NCBI RefSeq assembly: GCF_905397395.1
Contig: NZ_CAJPVH010000005.1
Location: 121,206-185,205 of the forward strand
Reading direction: 5' to 3'
DNA from: Cupriavidus campinensis
GTDB taxonomy: Bacteria > Pseudomonadota > Gammaproteobacteria > Burkholderiales > Burkholderiaceae
DNA length: 64,000 nt
Position 1 is the first letter of the stretch, and each line of letters opens with the position of its first letter. The notes beneath the pieces are model-generated. The model had not been told where the DNA came from. It saw only the letters and a list, made by a program, of their open reading frames with translations, and ran no database searches. Of this stretch, positions 51,976 to 60,192 are shown piece by piece. The position numbers and the translations under genes were made by a program.

Positions 51976-53172
51976 ATGTTCGAACATATCGAAGCCTTTC
52001 CGGGCGACCCGATCCTCTCGCTCAACGAGGACTTCCAGCAGGACCCGCGTACCAACAAGGTCAACCTGAGCATCGGCATCTATTTCGACGGCGAAGGCCG
52101 CCTGCCGGTGATGCAGGCCGTGGCCGAAGCCGAAGCCGCGCTGCTCGCGGACATGGGCCCGCGCCCCTACCTGCCGATGGCTGGCATTCCCGGCTACCGC
52201 CAGGCCGTGCAGGCGCTGGTGTTTGGCGAAGACTGCGCCGCCCGCGCCGAAGGCCGCATCGCCACGCTGCAGACGCTGGGCGGCTCCGGCGCGCTGCGCG
52301 TGGGTGCCGACTTCCTGAAGCGCTACTTCCCCACCGCGCAGATGTGGATCAGCGACCCGAGCTGGGAGAACCACCGCGTGGTCTTCGAGCGCGCCGGCTT
52401 CCAGGTGAATTCGTACCCGTACTACGACCCCGCCACGGGCGGCCTGCAGTTCGACGCCATGCTGGCGGCCATCGAAGCCATTCCGCAAGGTGGCATCGTG
52501 CTGCTGCACGCCTGCTGCCACAACCCGACCGGTGTGGACCTGAACCAGGACCAGTGGCGCCAGGTCTTCGCGGTGCTCAAGGCGCGCAAGCTGCTGCCCT
52601 TCGTGGACATGGCCTACCAGGGCTTTGGCGCGGGGCTCGACGACGACGCCTTCGCCGTGCGCGAACTGGCCCGCCAGAACGTGCCGGCACTGGTGGCCAA
52701 CTCGTTCTCGAAGAACTTCTCGCTGTATGGCGAGCGCTGCGGCGGCCTGAGCGTGATCTGCCAGAGCGCCGACGAAGCCAGCCGCGTGCTGGGCCAGCTG
52801 ACCGGCGCCGTGCGCGCCAACTACAGCAACCCGCCCACCCACGGCGCCCGCGTGGTGGCCCGCGTGCTGACCACGCCCGCCCTGCGCGCCAGCTGGGAGC
52901 AGGAGCTGGCGGCCATGTGCAAGCGCATCGCCCACATGCGCCAGGCCATCCACGACAAACTGCGCGACCATGTCAGCGGCGAAGCGCTCTCGCGCTACAT
53001 CACCCAGCGCGGCATGTTCACGTACACCGGCCTCTCGGCCGATCAGGTCGAACGCCTGAAGGCCGAGCACGGCGTGTACATCCTCCGCTCGGGCCGCATG
53101 TGCGTGGCCGGGCTGAACGAGCGCAATGTGGGCGTGGTGGCGAGTGCGATTGGGGAAGTGTTGAAGGGGTGA
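51976..53172 (+). CDS. tyrB: Aromatic amino acid aminotransferase
   Basis: A 398-residue class I PLP aminotransferase of the AspC/TyrB group: VNLSIGIYFDGEGRLP, YLPMAGIPGYRQAV, HNPTGVD, the PLP lysine in NSFSKNFSLYGERCG and Arg in YILRSGRMCVAG for the substrate carboxylate. It would give 4-hydroxyphenylpyruvate for HPPD. The start at 51976 (MFEHIEAFPGDPIL) is the family N-terminus; the longer frame overlaps aroP. It lies 35 bp after aroP on the same strand. Confidence 0.92.
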   Translation: MFEHIEAFPGDPILSLNEDFQQDPRTNKVNLSIGIYFDGEGRLPVMQAVAEAEAALLADMGPRPYLPMAGIPGYRQAVQALVFGEDCAARAEGRIATLQTLGGSGALRVGADFLKRYFPTAQMWISDPSWENHRVVFERAGFQVNSYPYYDPATGGLQFDAMLAAIEAIPQGGIVLLHACCHNPTGVDLNQDQWRQVFAVLKARKLLPFVDMAYQGFGAGLDDDAFAVRELARQNVPALVANSFSKNFSLYGERCGGLSVICQSADEASRVLGQLTGAVRANYSNPPTHGARVVARVLTTPALRASWEQELAAMCKRIAHMRQAIHDKLRDHVSGEALSRYITQRGMFTYTGLSADQVERLKAEHGVYILRSGRMCVAGLNERNVGVVASAIGEVLKG

Positions 53173-53207
53173 GGCTTCCTCGCTTGTGATGCATATGTAA
53201 CGGGACG

Positions 53208-53233
53208 GGCCGCTATCGCGGCCTGTTTTGTTT
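53208..53233 (+). terminator. Rho-independent terminator after tyrB
   Basis: GGCCGC-TATC-GCGGCC followed by TGTTTTGTTT, 35 bp after the stop. Confidence 0.85.
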
Positions 53234-53320
53234 GTGGGGTGGGCGGGAGTCGCCCCGGCAGCATTCCGCCATCCGGTTTACCATCGCGGATCATCCCAAG
53301 ATGCCAACAGGAGCCCGTGC

Positions 53321-54034
53321 ATGGCCGCAGCAGATTTGTCCGCCTTCCCGATCACCCGCAAATGGCCGGCGCAGCACCCCGAGCGCCTGCAGTTGTATTC
53401 GCTGAATACCCCCAACGGCATCAAGGTTTCGCTGATGCTGGAGGAGCTGGGCCTGCCCTACGAGCCGCACCTGGTGCGCTTCGACAAGGATGACCAGATG
53501 ACGCCCGAGTTCCTGTCGCTGAACCCGAACAACAAGATCCCGGCGATCCTGGATCCGAATGGGCCGGGCGGCAAGCCGCTGGCGCTGTTCGAGTCGGGGG
53601 CGATCCTGATTTATCTCGCCGAGAAGACCGGCAAGTTCATGTCCACGGACCCGGCGGCCCGCTACGAGACGATTCAGTGGGTCATGTTCCAGATGGGCGG
53701 CATCGGGCCGATGTTTGGCCAGATCGGCTTCTTCCACAAGTTCGCCGGCAAGGAGTACGAGGACAAGCGCCCGCGCGACCGCTACGTGGCGGAGTCGCGC
53801 CGGCTGCTGGGCGTGCTTAATGAGCGGCTCAAGGGCCGGCAGTGGATCATGGGCGATGACTACACGATTGCCGACATGACCACCTTCCCGTGGGTGCGCA
53901 ATCTGGTGGGTTTCTATGAGGCCGGCAGCCTCGTCGGGTTCGACGACTTCACCGAAGTGCGCCGCGTGCTCGACGCCTTCCTGGCCCGCCCCGCCGTGCA
54001 GCGCGCGGTGAACATCCCCAAGCGTCCCGAGTAA
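53321..54034 (+). CDS. Glutathione S-transferase (YghU/Ure2-like)
   Basis: A 237-residue GST. The N-terminal thioredoxin-like domain (about 20-110) has LYSLNTPNGIKVSLMLEELG, NPNNKIPAILDPNGPGG and FESGAILIYLAEKTG (the glutathione-binding Glu-Ser). The helical domain follows. TPNG at the active site places it with the YghU/nu-class, which act as glutathione disulfide-bond oxidoreductases. CAGGAG lies seven bases before the ATG at 53321. Confidence 0.9.
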   Translation: MAAADLSAFPITRKWPAQHPERLQLYSLNTPNGIKVSLMLEELGLPYEPHLVRFDKDDQMTPEFLSLNPNNKIPAILDPNGPGGKPLALFESGAILIYLAEKTGKFMSTDPAARYETIQWVMFQMGGIGPMFGQIGFFHKFAGKEYEDKRPRDRYVAESRRLLGVLNERLKGRQWIMGDDYTIADMTTFPWVRNLVGFYEAGSLVGFDDFTEVRRVLDAFLARPAVQRAVNIPKRPE

Positions 54035-54055
54035 GCCCCTCCGCGGGCGCAGGAA

Positions 54056-54880
54056 TCAGGCGGTGAAGCCCAGCAGGGTGCTCACCGCCGCCGCTTCCTC
54101 GCGCACCGCACGGCCAATCGGCCCGTCGATCGATGGGTCGAAGCCGCCCGTGGCGCCCAGCGCGGTCAGCACCGCACAGACCCGCCCCGTGTAGTCCCGC
54201 ACCGGCGCCGCCACGGCGCTGATCCCCTTCAGGTTGGTATCGCGCACGGCCGCGCAGCCGTCGGCCCGCACCGCCGCGCGCAGCGGGCCGAGCGGGTCCC
54301 GGGCGTCGAGCAGCGCGCGCTGCTCCGGCGTGGCCGCCTGCAGTTCCGCCTCCGCCAGCGCCTGCACGCGCTGGTCGTCGAGCAAACCCAGGAACACGCG
54401 GCCCGTGGCCGACCACAGCAGCGGCATCACCGATCCCACCCGCACGTTCACGGTCACGGGCAGGCCCGGTTCCTCGAAGCGGACGATGGTCGGCCCCTTG
54501 TTGCCCATCACGGCGATAAAGCAGGTGATCTCCAGCCGCTCGCGCAGCCGGATCAGCGACGCCTCGGCCAGCCGGATCGGGTCTGCCTGCCGCATTGCGG
54601 CCAGCCCGATCTGGAGCGCCTCCAGCCCCAGGTGGTACTGCTGCGTGCCGCTCTCCTGCGCCACCAGCCCCTCCTCGATCAGGCTCGCCAGATAGCGATG
54701 CACCTTGGCCGGGCTTTCGTCGATATGCGCCGCGATGGCCGTCAGGCTGGCGCGGCCGCCCAGGCGCGCCAGCCCCTTGAGCACGGCCATGCCGGTCTCG
54801 GCGGCCTGCACGCGCTGGCGGCGCTCGCGCGGGCGGGCTTCCTGCTCTGGACTACTGGGAATGTCGGGTATGGCTGGCAT
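54056..54880 (-). CDS. IclR family transcriptional regulator
   Basis: A 274-residue IclR regulator: winged helix-turn-helix at about 27-90 (ASLTAIAAHIDESPAKVHRYLASLIEEGL) and a GAF-like effector domain at about 105-270 (RVGSVMPLLWSATGRVFLG, ISAVAAPVRDY). It is divergent from the Bug protein and P450 genes and probably controls them through the TACGCA repeats in the shared promoter. It lacks a clear ribosome site. Confidence 0.9.
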   Translation of the reverse strand: MPAIPDIPSSPEQEARPRERRQRVQAAETGMAVLKGLARLGGRASLTAIAAHIDESPAKVHRYLASLIEEGLVAQESGTQQYHLGLEALQIGLAAMRQADPIRLAEASLIRLRERLEITCFIAVMGNKGPTIVRFEEPGLPVTVNVRVGSVMPLLWSATGRVFLGLLDDQRVQALAEAELQAATPEQRALLDARDPLGPLRAAVRADGCAAVRDTNLKGISAVAAPVRDYTGRVCAVLTALGATGGFDPSIDGPIGRAVREEAAAVSTLLGFTA

Positions 54881-54909
54881 GGCGTTGGGTTAACCCCCAA
54901 TTCAACGAT

Positions 54910-54935
54910 TACGCATTGCGTATATGATTTACGCA
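54910..54935. promoter_or_regulatory. Probable IclR operator
   Basis: The palindrome TACGCA-T-TGCGTA at 54910-54922 is followed by a third half-site TTACGCA at 54929-54935, between the divergent iclR-type and Bug genes. Confidence 0.6.
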
Positions 54936-54983
54936 AAACAAGGCCGAATACTATCCGGCCAAATACCAAGGAGACAAGCACCC

Positions 54984-55985
54984 ATGCCCCGCCATCGCGC
55001 TGCCGGCCTCATCGCGGCATCCCTTCCCTTCGTCTTTTCCCTTGCCTTTTCCTTCGCCGCCCCTTCGGCCCACGCCGCCGACGCCTACCCCAGCAAGCCA
55101 ATCCGCTGGATCGTGCCCTACCCGGCCGGCGGCGGCTCGGACTTCCTCGCCCGCACCATCGGGCAGGGGCTCTCCGCCAAGCTGGGCCAGCCCGTGGTGG
55201 TGGACAACAAGCCGGGCGGCAACACGGCGATTGGCGCATCGGAGACGGCACGCGCGGCGGCCGATGGCTACACGGTGCTCTCGGCGGACAACGGCACGCT
55301 GGTCTTCAACCCCGCGCTCTACAAGACGCTCTCGTACAACCCGGCCAAGGATCTCGCGCCGGTGACGCTGCTGGGCCGCTTTCCGATGATCCTGGTGGTT
55401 GGGCCGGGCACCACCGCCAAGAGCGCGCAGGAGTTCATCGCCCAGGTGAAGGCCGCGCCGGGCGGCGTGAACTACGGGTCTGCCGGGGCCGGCAGCCCGC
55501 ACCACCTGGCCATGGAACTGCTCAAGGTGGAAGCCCAGTTGACCATGACCCATGCGCCGTATCGCGGTGCGGCGCCCGCGCTGTCCGACGTGGCGGCAGG
55601 CCAGATTCCCGCGATGATGGTCGACTACGCCGCCGGCGCCGGCTTCATCAAGGGCGGCAAGGTGCGCCCGCTGGCGGTGGCCAACGCCACGCGCCTGCCC
55701 CAGCTGCCGGACGTGCCAACCTTCGCCGAGCTCGGCTACCGGAACGTGGAAGCCGCGGCGCTGGTCGGCATGGTGGTGCCGGCGGCCACGCCGCCCGAGG
55801 TGATCGCCACGCTGAACAAGCAGGTGGTGGCGGCCATCAAGGAGCCGGCCATCCACAAGAAGCTGGTCGATTTTGGCGTGGAGCCGGTAGGCAACACCCC
55901 CGCGCAATACAGCGACCTGCTGCGCAGCGAGATCGCGCGCTGGACCAAGCTGATCCACGACCTGAAGATCACGCTCGATAACTGA
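54984..55985 (+). CDS. Bug/TctC-type periplasmic solute-binding protein
   Basis: A 333-residue tripartite-tricarboxylate-transporter binding protein. It has a signal peptide (1-32, ending AHAA), then YPSKPIRWIVPYPAGGGSD, the Bug N-terminal motif. NYGSAGAGSPHHLAMELLK and APYRGAAPALSDVAAGQI follow, then the C-terminal VEPVGNTPAQY. AAGGAGA precedes the ATG at 54984. No tctAB membrane genes are adjacent, as is usual for these numerous orphan proteins. It lies ten bases before the P450 gene, so it may bind the P450 substrate or product. Confidence 0.9.
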   Translation: MPRHRAAGLIAASLPFVFSLAFSFAAPSAHAADAYPSKPIRWIVPYPAGGGSDFLARTIGQGLSAKLGQPVVVDNKPGGNTAIGASETARAAADGYTVLSADNGTLVFNPALYKTLSYNPAKDLAPVTLLGRFPMILVVGPGTTAKSAQEFIAQVKAAPGGVNYGSAGAGSPHHLAMELLKVEAQLTMTHAPYRGAAPALSDVAAGQIPAMMVDYAAGAGFIKGGKVRPLAVANATRLPQLPDVPTFAELGYRNVEAAALVGMVVPAATPPEVIATLNKQVVAAIKEPAIHKKLVDFGVEPVGNTPAQYSDLLRSEIARWTKLIHDLKITLDN

Positions 55986-55995
55986 GGTTCGCTGT

Positions 55996-58380
55996 ATGTC
56001 GTCATCCGCCACGCCTTCTTCCTCCTCGTCCTCCTCGTCCTCCTCCTCGTCCGCCGCCGCCCGTCCGGGCGGTTGTCCCATCGACCACACCGCGCTGCGG
56101 GCGCCCAACGGCTGCCCGGTAAGCGCCCACGCGGCCACGTTCGATCCGTTCGAGGACGGCTACCAGCAGGACCCGCCCGACTACGTGCGCTGGTCGCGCG
56201 AGCAGGAGCCGGTCTTCTACAGCCCGAAGCTGGGCTACTGGGTGGTCACGCGCTATGACGACATCAAGGCGATCTTCCGCGACAACCTGACCTTCAGCCC
56301 GTCCATCGCCCTGGAGAAAATCACGCCCACGGGCGACGAGGCCAACGCGGTGCTGGCCTCCTATGGCTATGCGATGAACCGTACGCTGGTCAACGAGGAC
56401 GAGCCGGCCCACATGCCGCGCCGCCGCGCGCTGATGGAACCGTTCACGCCGGCCGAACTGGCGCACCATGAGCCGATGGTGCGCCAGCTGACGCGCGAAT
56501 ATGTCGATCGATTCATCGACAGCGGGCGCGCCGACCTGGTCGACCAGATGCTCTGGGAAGTGCCGCTGACCGTGGCGCTGCACTTCCTCGGCGTGCCCGA
56601 AGAGGACATGGACCGGCTGCGCCAGTATTCGATCGCCCATACGGTGAACACCTGGGGCCGCCCCAAGCCCGAGGAGCAGGTGGCCGTGGCGCACGCGGTG
56701 GGCAATTTCTGGCAGCTGGCCGGCAAGATCCTCGACAAGATGCGCGAGAACCCGGACGCGCCCGGCTGGATGCAGTACGGCCTGCGCAAGCAGCGCGAGC
56801 TGCCCGAGGTGGTCACCGACTCCTATCTCCATTCGATGATGATGGCGGGCATCGTGGCGGCGCACGAGACCACGGCCAATGCGTCCGCCAACGCGATCAA
56901 GCTGCTGCTCCAGCATCCCGATACCTGGCGCGAGATCTGCGCGGACCCGGCGCTGATCCCCAACGCGGTGGAGGAATGCCTGCGCCACAACGGCTCGGTG
57001 GCGGCGTGGCGGCGGCTGGTCACGCGGGATGCGCAGGTCGGCGGCATCGCCCTGCCGGCCGGCAGCAAGCTGCTGATCGTCACCTCGTCCGCCAATCATG
57101 ACGAACGGCATTTCGCCGATGCGGACCTGTTCGACATCCGCCGGGACAATGCCAGTGACCAGCTGACCTTCGGCTACGGCTCGCACCAGTGCATGGGCAA
57201 GAACCTCGCGCGCATGGAGATGCAGGTCTTCCTGGAGGAACTGACGCGCCGGCTGCCCCATCTGCGGCTGGCCGAGCAGTCATTCACCTACGTGCCGAAC
57301 ACCTCGTTCCGGGGCCCGGAGCATCTCTGGGTCGAATGGGACCCGGCGCGCAATCCCGAGCGCGCCGATCCGTCGGTGCTGGTCTGGCGTGACGCCGTGC
57401 GGATTGGCGAGCCCACCGGACACGCCATCGCCCGCACCGTGGTGGTGGAGCGCATCGACCCGGTGGCGGACAACGTGGTGCGGCTGCGGCTGGTAGCGCC
57501 CGATGGCAAGGCGCTGCCGCGCTGGGCGCCGGGCGCCCACATCGACGTGGAATGCGGCCAGACCGGGATCTCGCGCCAGTATTCGCTATGCGGCGATCCG
57601 GCCGACGCAGGCGCCTTCGAGATCGCCGTGCTGCGCGAGGCTGACAGCCGGGGCGGCTCGGCCTGGGTGCATGACGTGCTGCGCGCCGGAGACCGGCTCC
57701 GCATCCGTGGCCCGCGCAACCATTTCCGGCTCGACGAAGGCTGCCGCAAGGCGATCTTCATCGCCGGCGGCATTGGCGTGACGCCGGTCAGCGCGATGGC
57801 GCGACGGGCGCGCGAATTGGGCATCGACTATACGTTCCACTACTGCGGCAGATCGCGCGCCAGCATGGCCCTGCGCGAGGAACTGGCCGCGCTGCATGGC
57901 CACCGGCTGCACGTCCATGCGGGCGACGAAGGCCAGCGCGCCGACTTCGCCGCGCTGCTCGGCACACCCGACCCGCAAACGCAGATCTACGCCTGCGGCC
58001 CGGCGCGCATGATCGCGGCGCTGGAAGACCACTGCACCGCGTGGCCGGAGGATGCGCTGCGCGTGGAGCACTTCGTCTCGGCGCTCGGCACGCTCGATCC
58101 GTCGCGGGAACAGGCGTTCACCGTCGAACTCAAGGATTCCGGCCTGACGGTGGAGGTGCCCGCCCACCAGACGCTGCTGACCGCGCTGCGCTGCGCCAAC
58201 ATCGACGTGCAGAGCGATTGCGAGGAAGGCCTGTGCGGCTCCTGCGAGGTGCGCGTCCTGGCGGGCCAGGTGGACCACCGCGACGTGGTGCTCACGCGCG
58301 GCGAACGCGAGGCGAACCACCGGATGATGGCCTGCTGCTCGCGGGCGGTGGCGGGCGGGAAGCTGGTGCTGGAGCTGTAA
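55996..58380 (+). CDS. Self-sufficient CYP116B-type cytochrome P450 (heme-FMN-2Fe2S)
   Basis: A 794-residue single-chain monooxygenase. The P450 domain (about 25-455) has I-helix AGIVAAHETTANA, ExxR as EECLRHN and heme loop FGYGSHQCMG with Cys399. A phthalate-dioxygenase-reductase-like FMN/NAD(P)H domain (about 475-690) has RQYSLCG and GGIGVTPVSAMA. The C-terminal ferredoxin has Cys742, 747, 750 and Cys780 or 781. It hydroxylates or dealkylates small organic molecules with NAD(P)H and O2 without separate partners. The N-terminus carries a long serine run coded by repeated TCC/TCG triplets. It is co-transcribed with the Bug gene. Confidence 0.95.
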   Translation: MSSSATPSSSSSSSSSSSSAAARPGGCPIDHTALRAPNGCPVSAHAATFDPFEDGYQQDPPDYVRWSREQEPVFYSPKLGYWVVTRYDDIKAIFRDNLTFSPSIALEKITPTGDEANAVLASYGYAMNRTLVNEDEPAHMPRRRALMEPFTPAELAHHEPMVRQLTREYVDRFIDSGRADLVDQMLWEVPLTVALHFLGVPEEDMDRLRQYSIAHTVNTWGRPKPEEQVAVAHAVGNFWQLAGKILDKMRENPDAPGWMQYGLRKQRELPEVVTDSYLHSMMMAGIVAAHETTANASANAIKLLLQHPDTWREICADPALIPNAVEECLRHNGSVAAWRRLVTRDAQVGGIALPAGSKLLIVTSSANHDERHFADADLFDIRRDNASDQLTFGYGSHQCMGKNLARMEMQVFLEELTRRLPHLRLAEQSFTYVPNTSFRGPEHLWVEWDPARNPERADPSVLVWRDAVRIGEPTGHAIARTVVVERIDPVADNVVRLRLVAPDGKALPRWAPGAHIDVECGQTGISRQYSLCGDPADAGAFEIAVLREADSRGGSAWVHDVLRAGDRLRIRGPRNHFRLDEGCRKAIFIAGGIGVTPVSAMARRARELGIDYTFHYCGRSRASMALREELAALHGHRLHVHAGDEGQRADFAALLGTPDPQTQIYACGPARMIAALEDHCTAWPEDALRVEHFVSALGTLDPSREQAFTVELKDSGLTVEVPAHQTLLTALRCANIDVQSDCEEGLCGSCEVRVLAGQVDHRDVVLTRGEREANHRMMACCSRAVAGGKLVLEL

Positions 58381-58747
<367 letters not shown>

Positions 58748-59590
58748 ATGTGCCGCTGGCTGGCCTATTCCGGCCGTTCCGTCCCGCTCGAGGCTGTGCT
58801 GTTCCAGCCCGAGCACTCCCTGATCGACCAGAGCCTGAACTCCCGGCTGGGTCACACCACGACGAACGGCGACGGCTTCGGCGTGGGCTGGTACGGGCGG
58901 CACTCGGAACTGCCGTTCCGCTATCGCGGCCTGCACCCGGCATGGAGCGACACCAACCTGCGCGAGGCCGCCCGCGCGGTGCGGGCGCCGCTGTTCGTCG
59001 CCCATATCCGGGCGGCCACCGGCACGCCCACCCAGGAAACCAACTGTCACCCGTTCCGCTTCGGCCGCTGGCTGTTCGTCCACAACGGGCTGATCCGCGA
59101 CTTTCCGCTGGTGCGGCGCGACCTGATGATGGCGGTGGCGCCGCATCTGTTCCGCTGGATCGAGGGCTCGACCGACTCCGAGGTGATGTTCTTCCTGGCG
59201 CTGACGTTCGGGCTGGAGCGCGACCCGCGCGGCGCGCTGGAGCAGATGGCCGGCCTGATCGAGGAAGTGGCGCATCGCCACGATGTGGAACATCCGCTGA
59301 ACATGACCGTCTGCGTCACGGACGGCCAGCAGATCGTGGCCGTGCGCTATTCCAGCGAAGGCGCGTCGCGCTCGCTGTTCCACAGCACATCGTTCCGGCA
59401 GTTGCGGGCGCTCTATCCGGAAGACCCCCGCATCATCGCCGCCGGCGACGACGCCTTTCTCGTGCTATCCGAGCCCCTGATCGACGTGCAGGGCGTCTGG
59501 GAGGAAATCCCCGAGGCCACGATCCTGGTGGGCAAGGGTGGCGAGATCCAGCACCAGCGGTTTACGCCCCGGCTGCCGGCGCGGGCCTGA
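58748..59590 (+). CDS. Class II glutamine amidotransferase (YafJ/EgtC-like)
   Basis: A 280-residue Ntn-type glutaminase domain. Cys2 in MCRWLAYSG is the nucleophile after Met removal, which fixes the start at 58748. Family motifs follow: HTTTNGDGFGVGWYG, FVAHIRAATGTPTQETNCHPF and FVHNGLIRDF. It lacks a synthetase domain, as in YafJ and EgtC. EgtC acts in ergothioneine synthesis, but no egt genes are nearby, so the acceptor is unknown. AGGAG lies about nine bases upstream. Confidence 0.9.
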   Translation: MCRWLAYSGRSVPLEAVLFQPEHSLIDQSLNSRLGHTTTNGDGFGVGWYGRHSELPFRYRGLHPAWSDTNLREAARAVRAPLFVAHIRAATGTPTQETNCHPFRFGRWLFVHNGLIRDFPLVRRDLMMAVAPHLFRWIEGSTDSEVMFFLALTFGLERDPRGALEQMAGLIEEVAHRHDVEHPLNMTVCVTDGQQIVAVRYSSEGASRSLFHSTSFRQLRALYPEDPRIIAAGDDAFLVLSEPLIDVQGVWEEIPEATILVGKGGEIQHQRFTPRLPARA

Positions 59591-59632
59591 TGGGGCGCCG
59601 CCGGCCGGACCCGGATCGTCGCCACCCATCGC

Positions 59633-60058
59633 CTACTTGCCGGGCATTTTCATCAGGCGCTTGGCCTCTTCGATGTTCTGCTCCGCGCGCTGGGTCATCA
59701 CGGCCAGCGCTTCGGCTTGCGATTTCTGCGCCATTTCCGCCAGTTCGCGCATGTTGTTGAACGCCGCCTGCAGGCCTTGCTGCACGAATTCGCCCTGCCG
59801 GGCCATGGCCGCAGCGGGATCACCGCCTGCGGCCAGCTTCTGGGCCGCAGCCTGAATCTCCTGCATGCTCTGGCTCAGGATCTCGGCCTGCTTCTGGACC
59901 AGCGCCTGCATGCCTTCGTAGGCAATCTTGTTGGCCTCCGTAATGGCCTCGATATCCTTGCGCCGCGCTTCGATCACCGCCGTCATGTCGACGCCGGGCA
60001 GCTTGTACTGTTCGAGCAACTTGGTGAAATCGGTAAACGGATTGGGCGATGTTGCCAT
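59633..60058 (-). CDS. Phasin-like protein
   Basis: A 141-residue amphipathic helical protein. It has a short N-terminal FTDFTKLLEQYKLPGVDM, then long helices VIEARRKDIEAITEANKIAYEG and ALVQKQAEILSQSMQEIQ, matching the phasin family that coats polyhydroxyalkanoate granules in betaproteobacteria. The ATG at 60058 follows GAGGAGA by seven bases; the longer frame upstream is not homologous. No pha synthesis genes are in the window. Confidence 0.85.
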   Translation of the reverse strand: MATSPNPFTDFTKLLEQYKLPGVDMTAVIEARRKDIEAITEANKIAYEGMQALVQKQAEILSQSMQEIQAAAQKLAAGGDPAAAMARQGEFVQQGLQAAFNNMRELAEMAQKSQAEALAVMTQRAEQNIEEAKRLMKMPGK

Positions 60059-60192
60059 GACGCATCTCCTCGTTGGGGGTAGGGAAGGCCGAAAACCGCC
60101 CGCGCGGCATGCCGGATCGTGCCGGCCAATCGCCACGCGGTTGCCTAAGTGTAGGTGCTACGGGCGACGGATACGATGCTCGCCCCCCTCCC

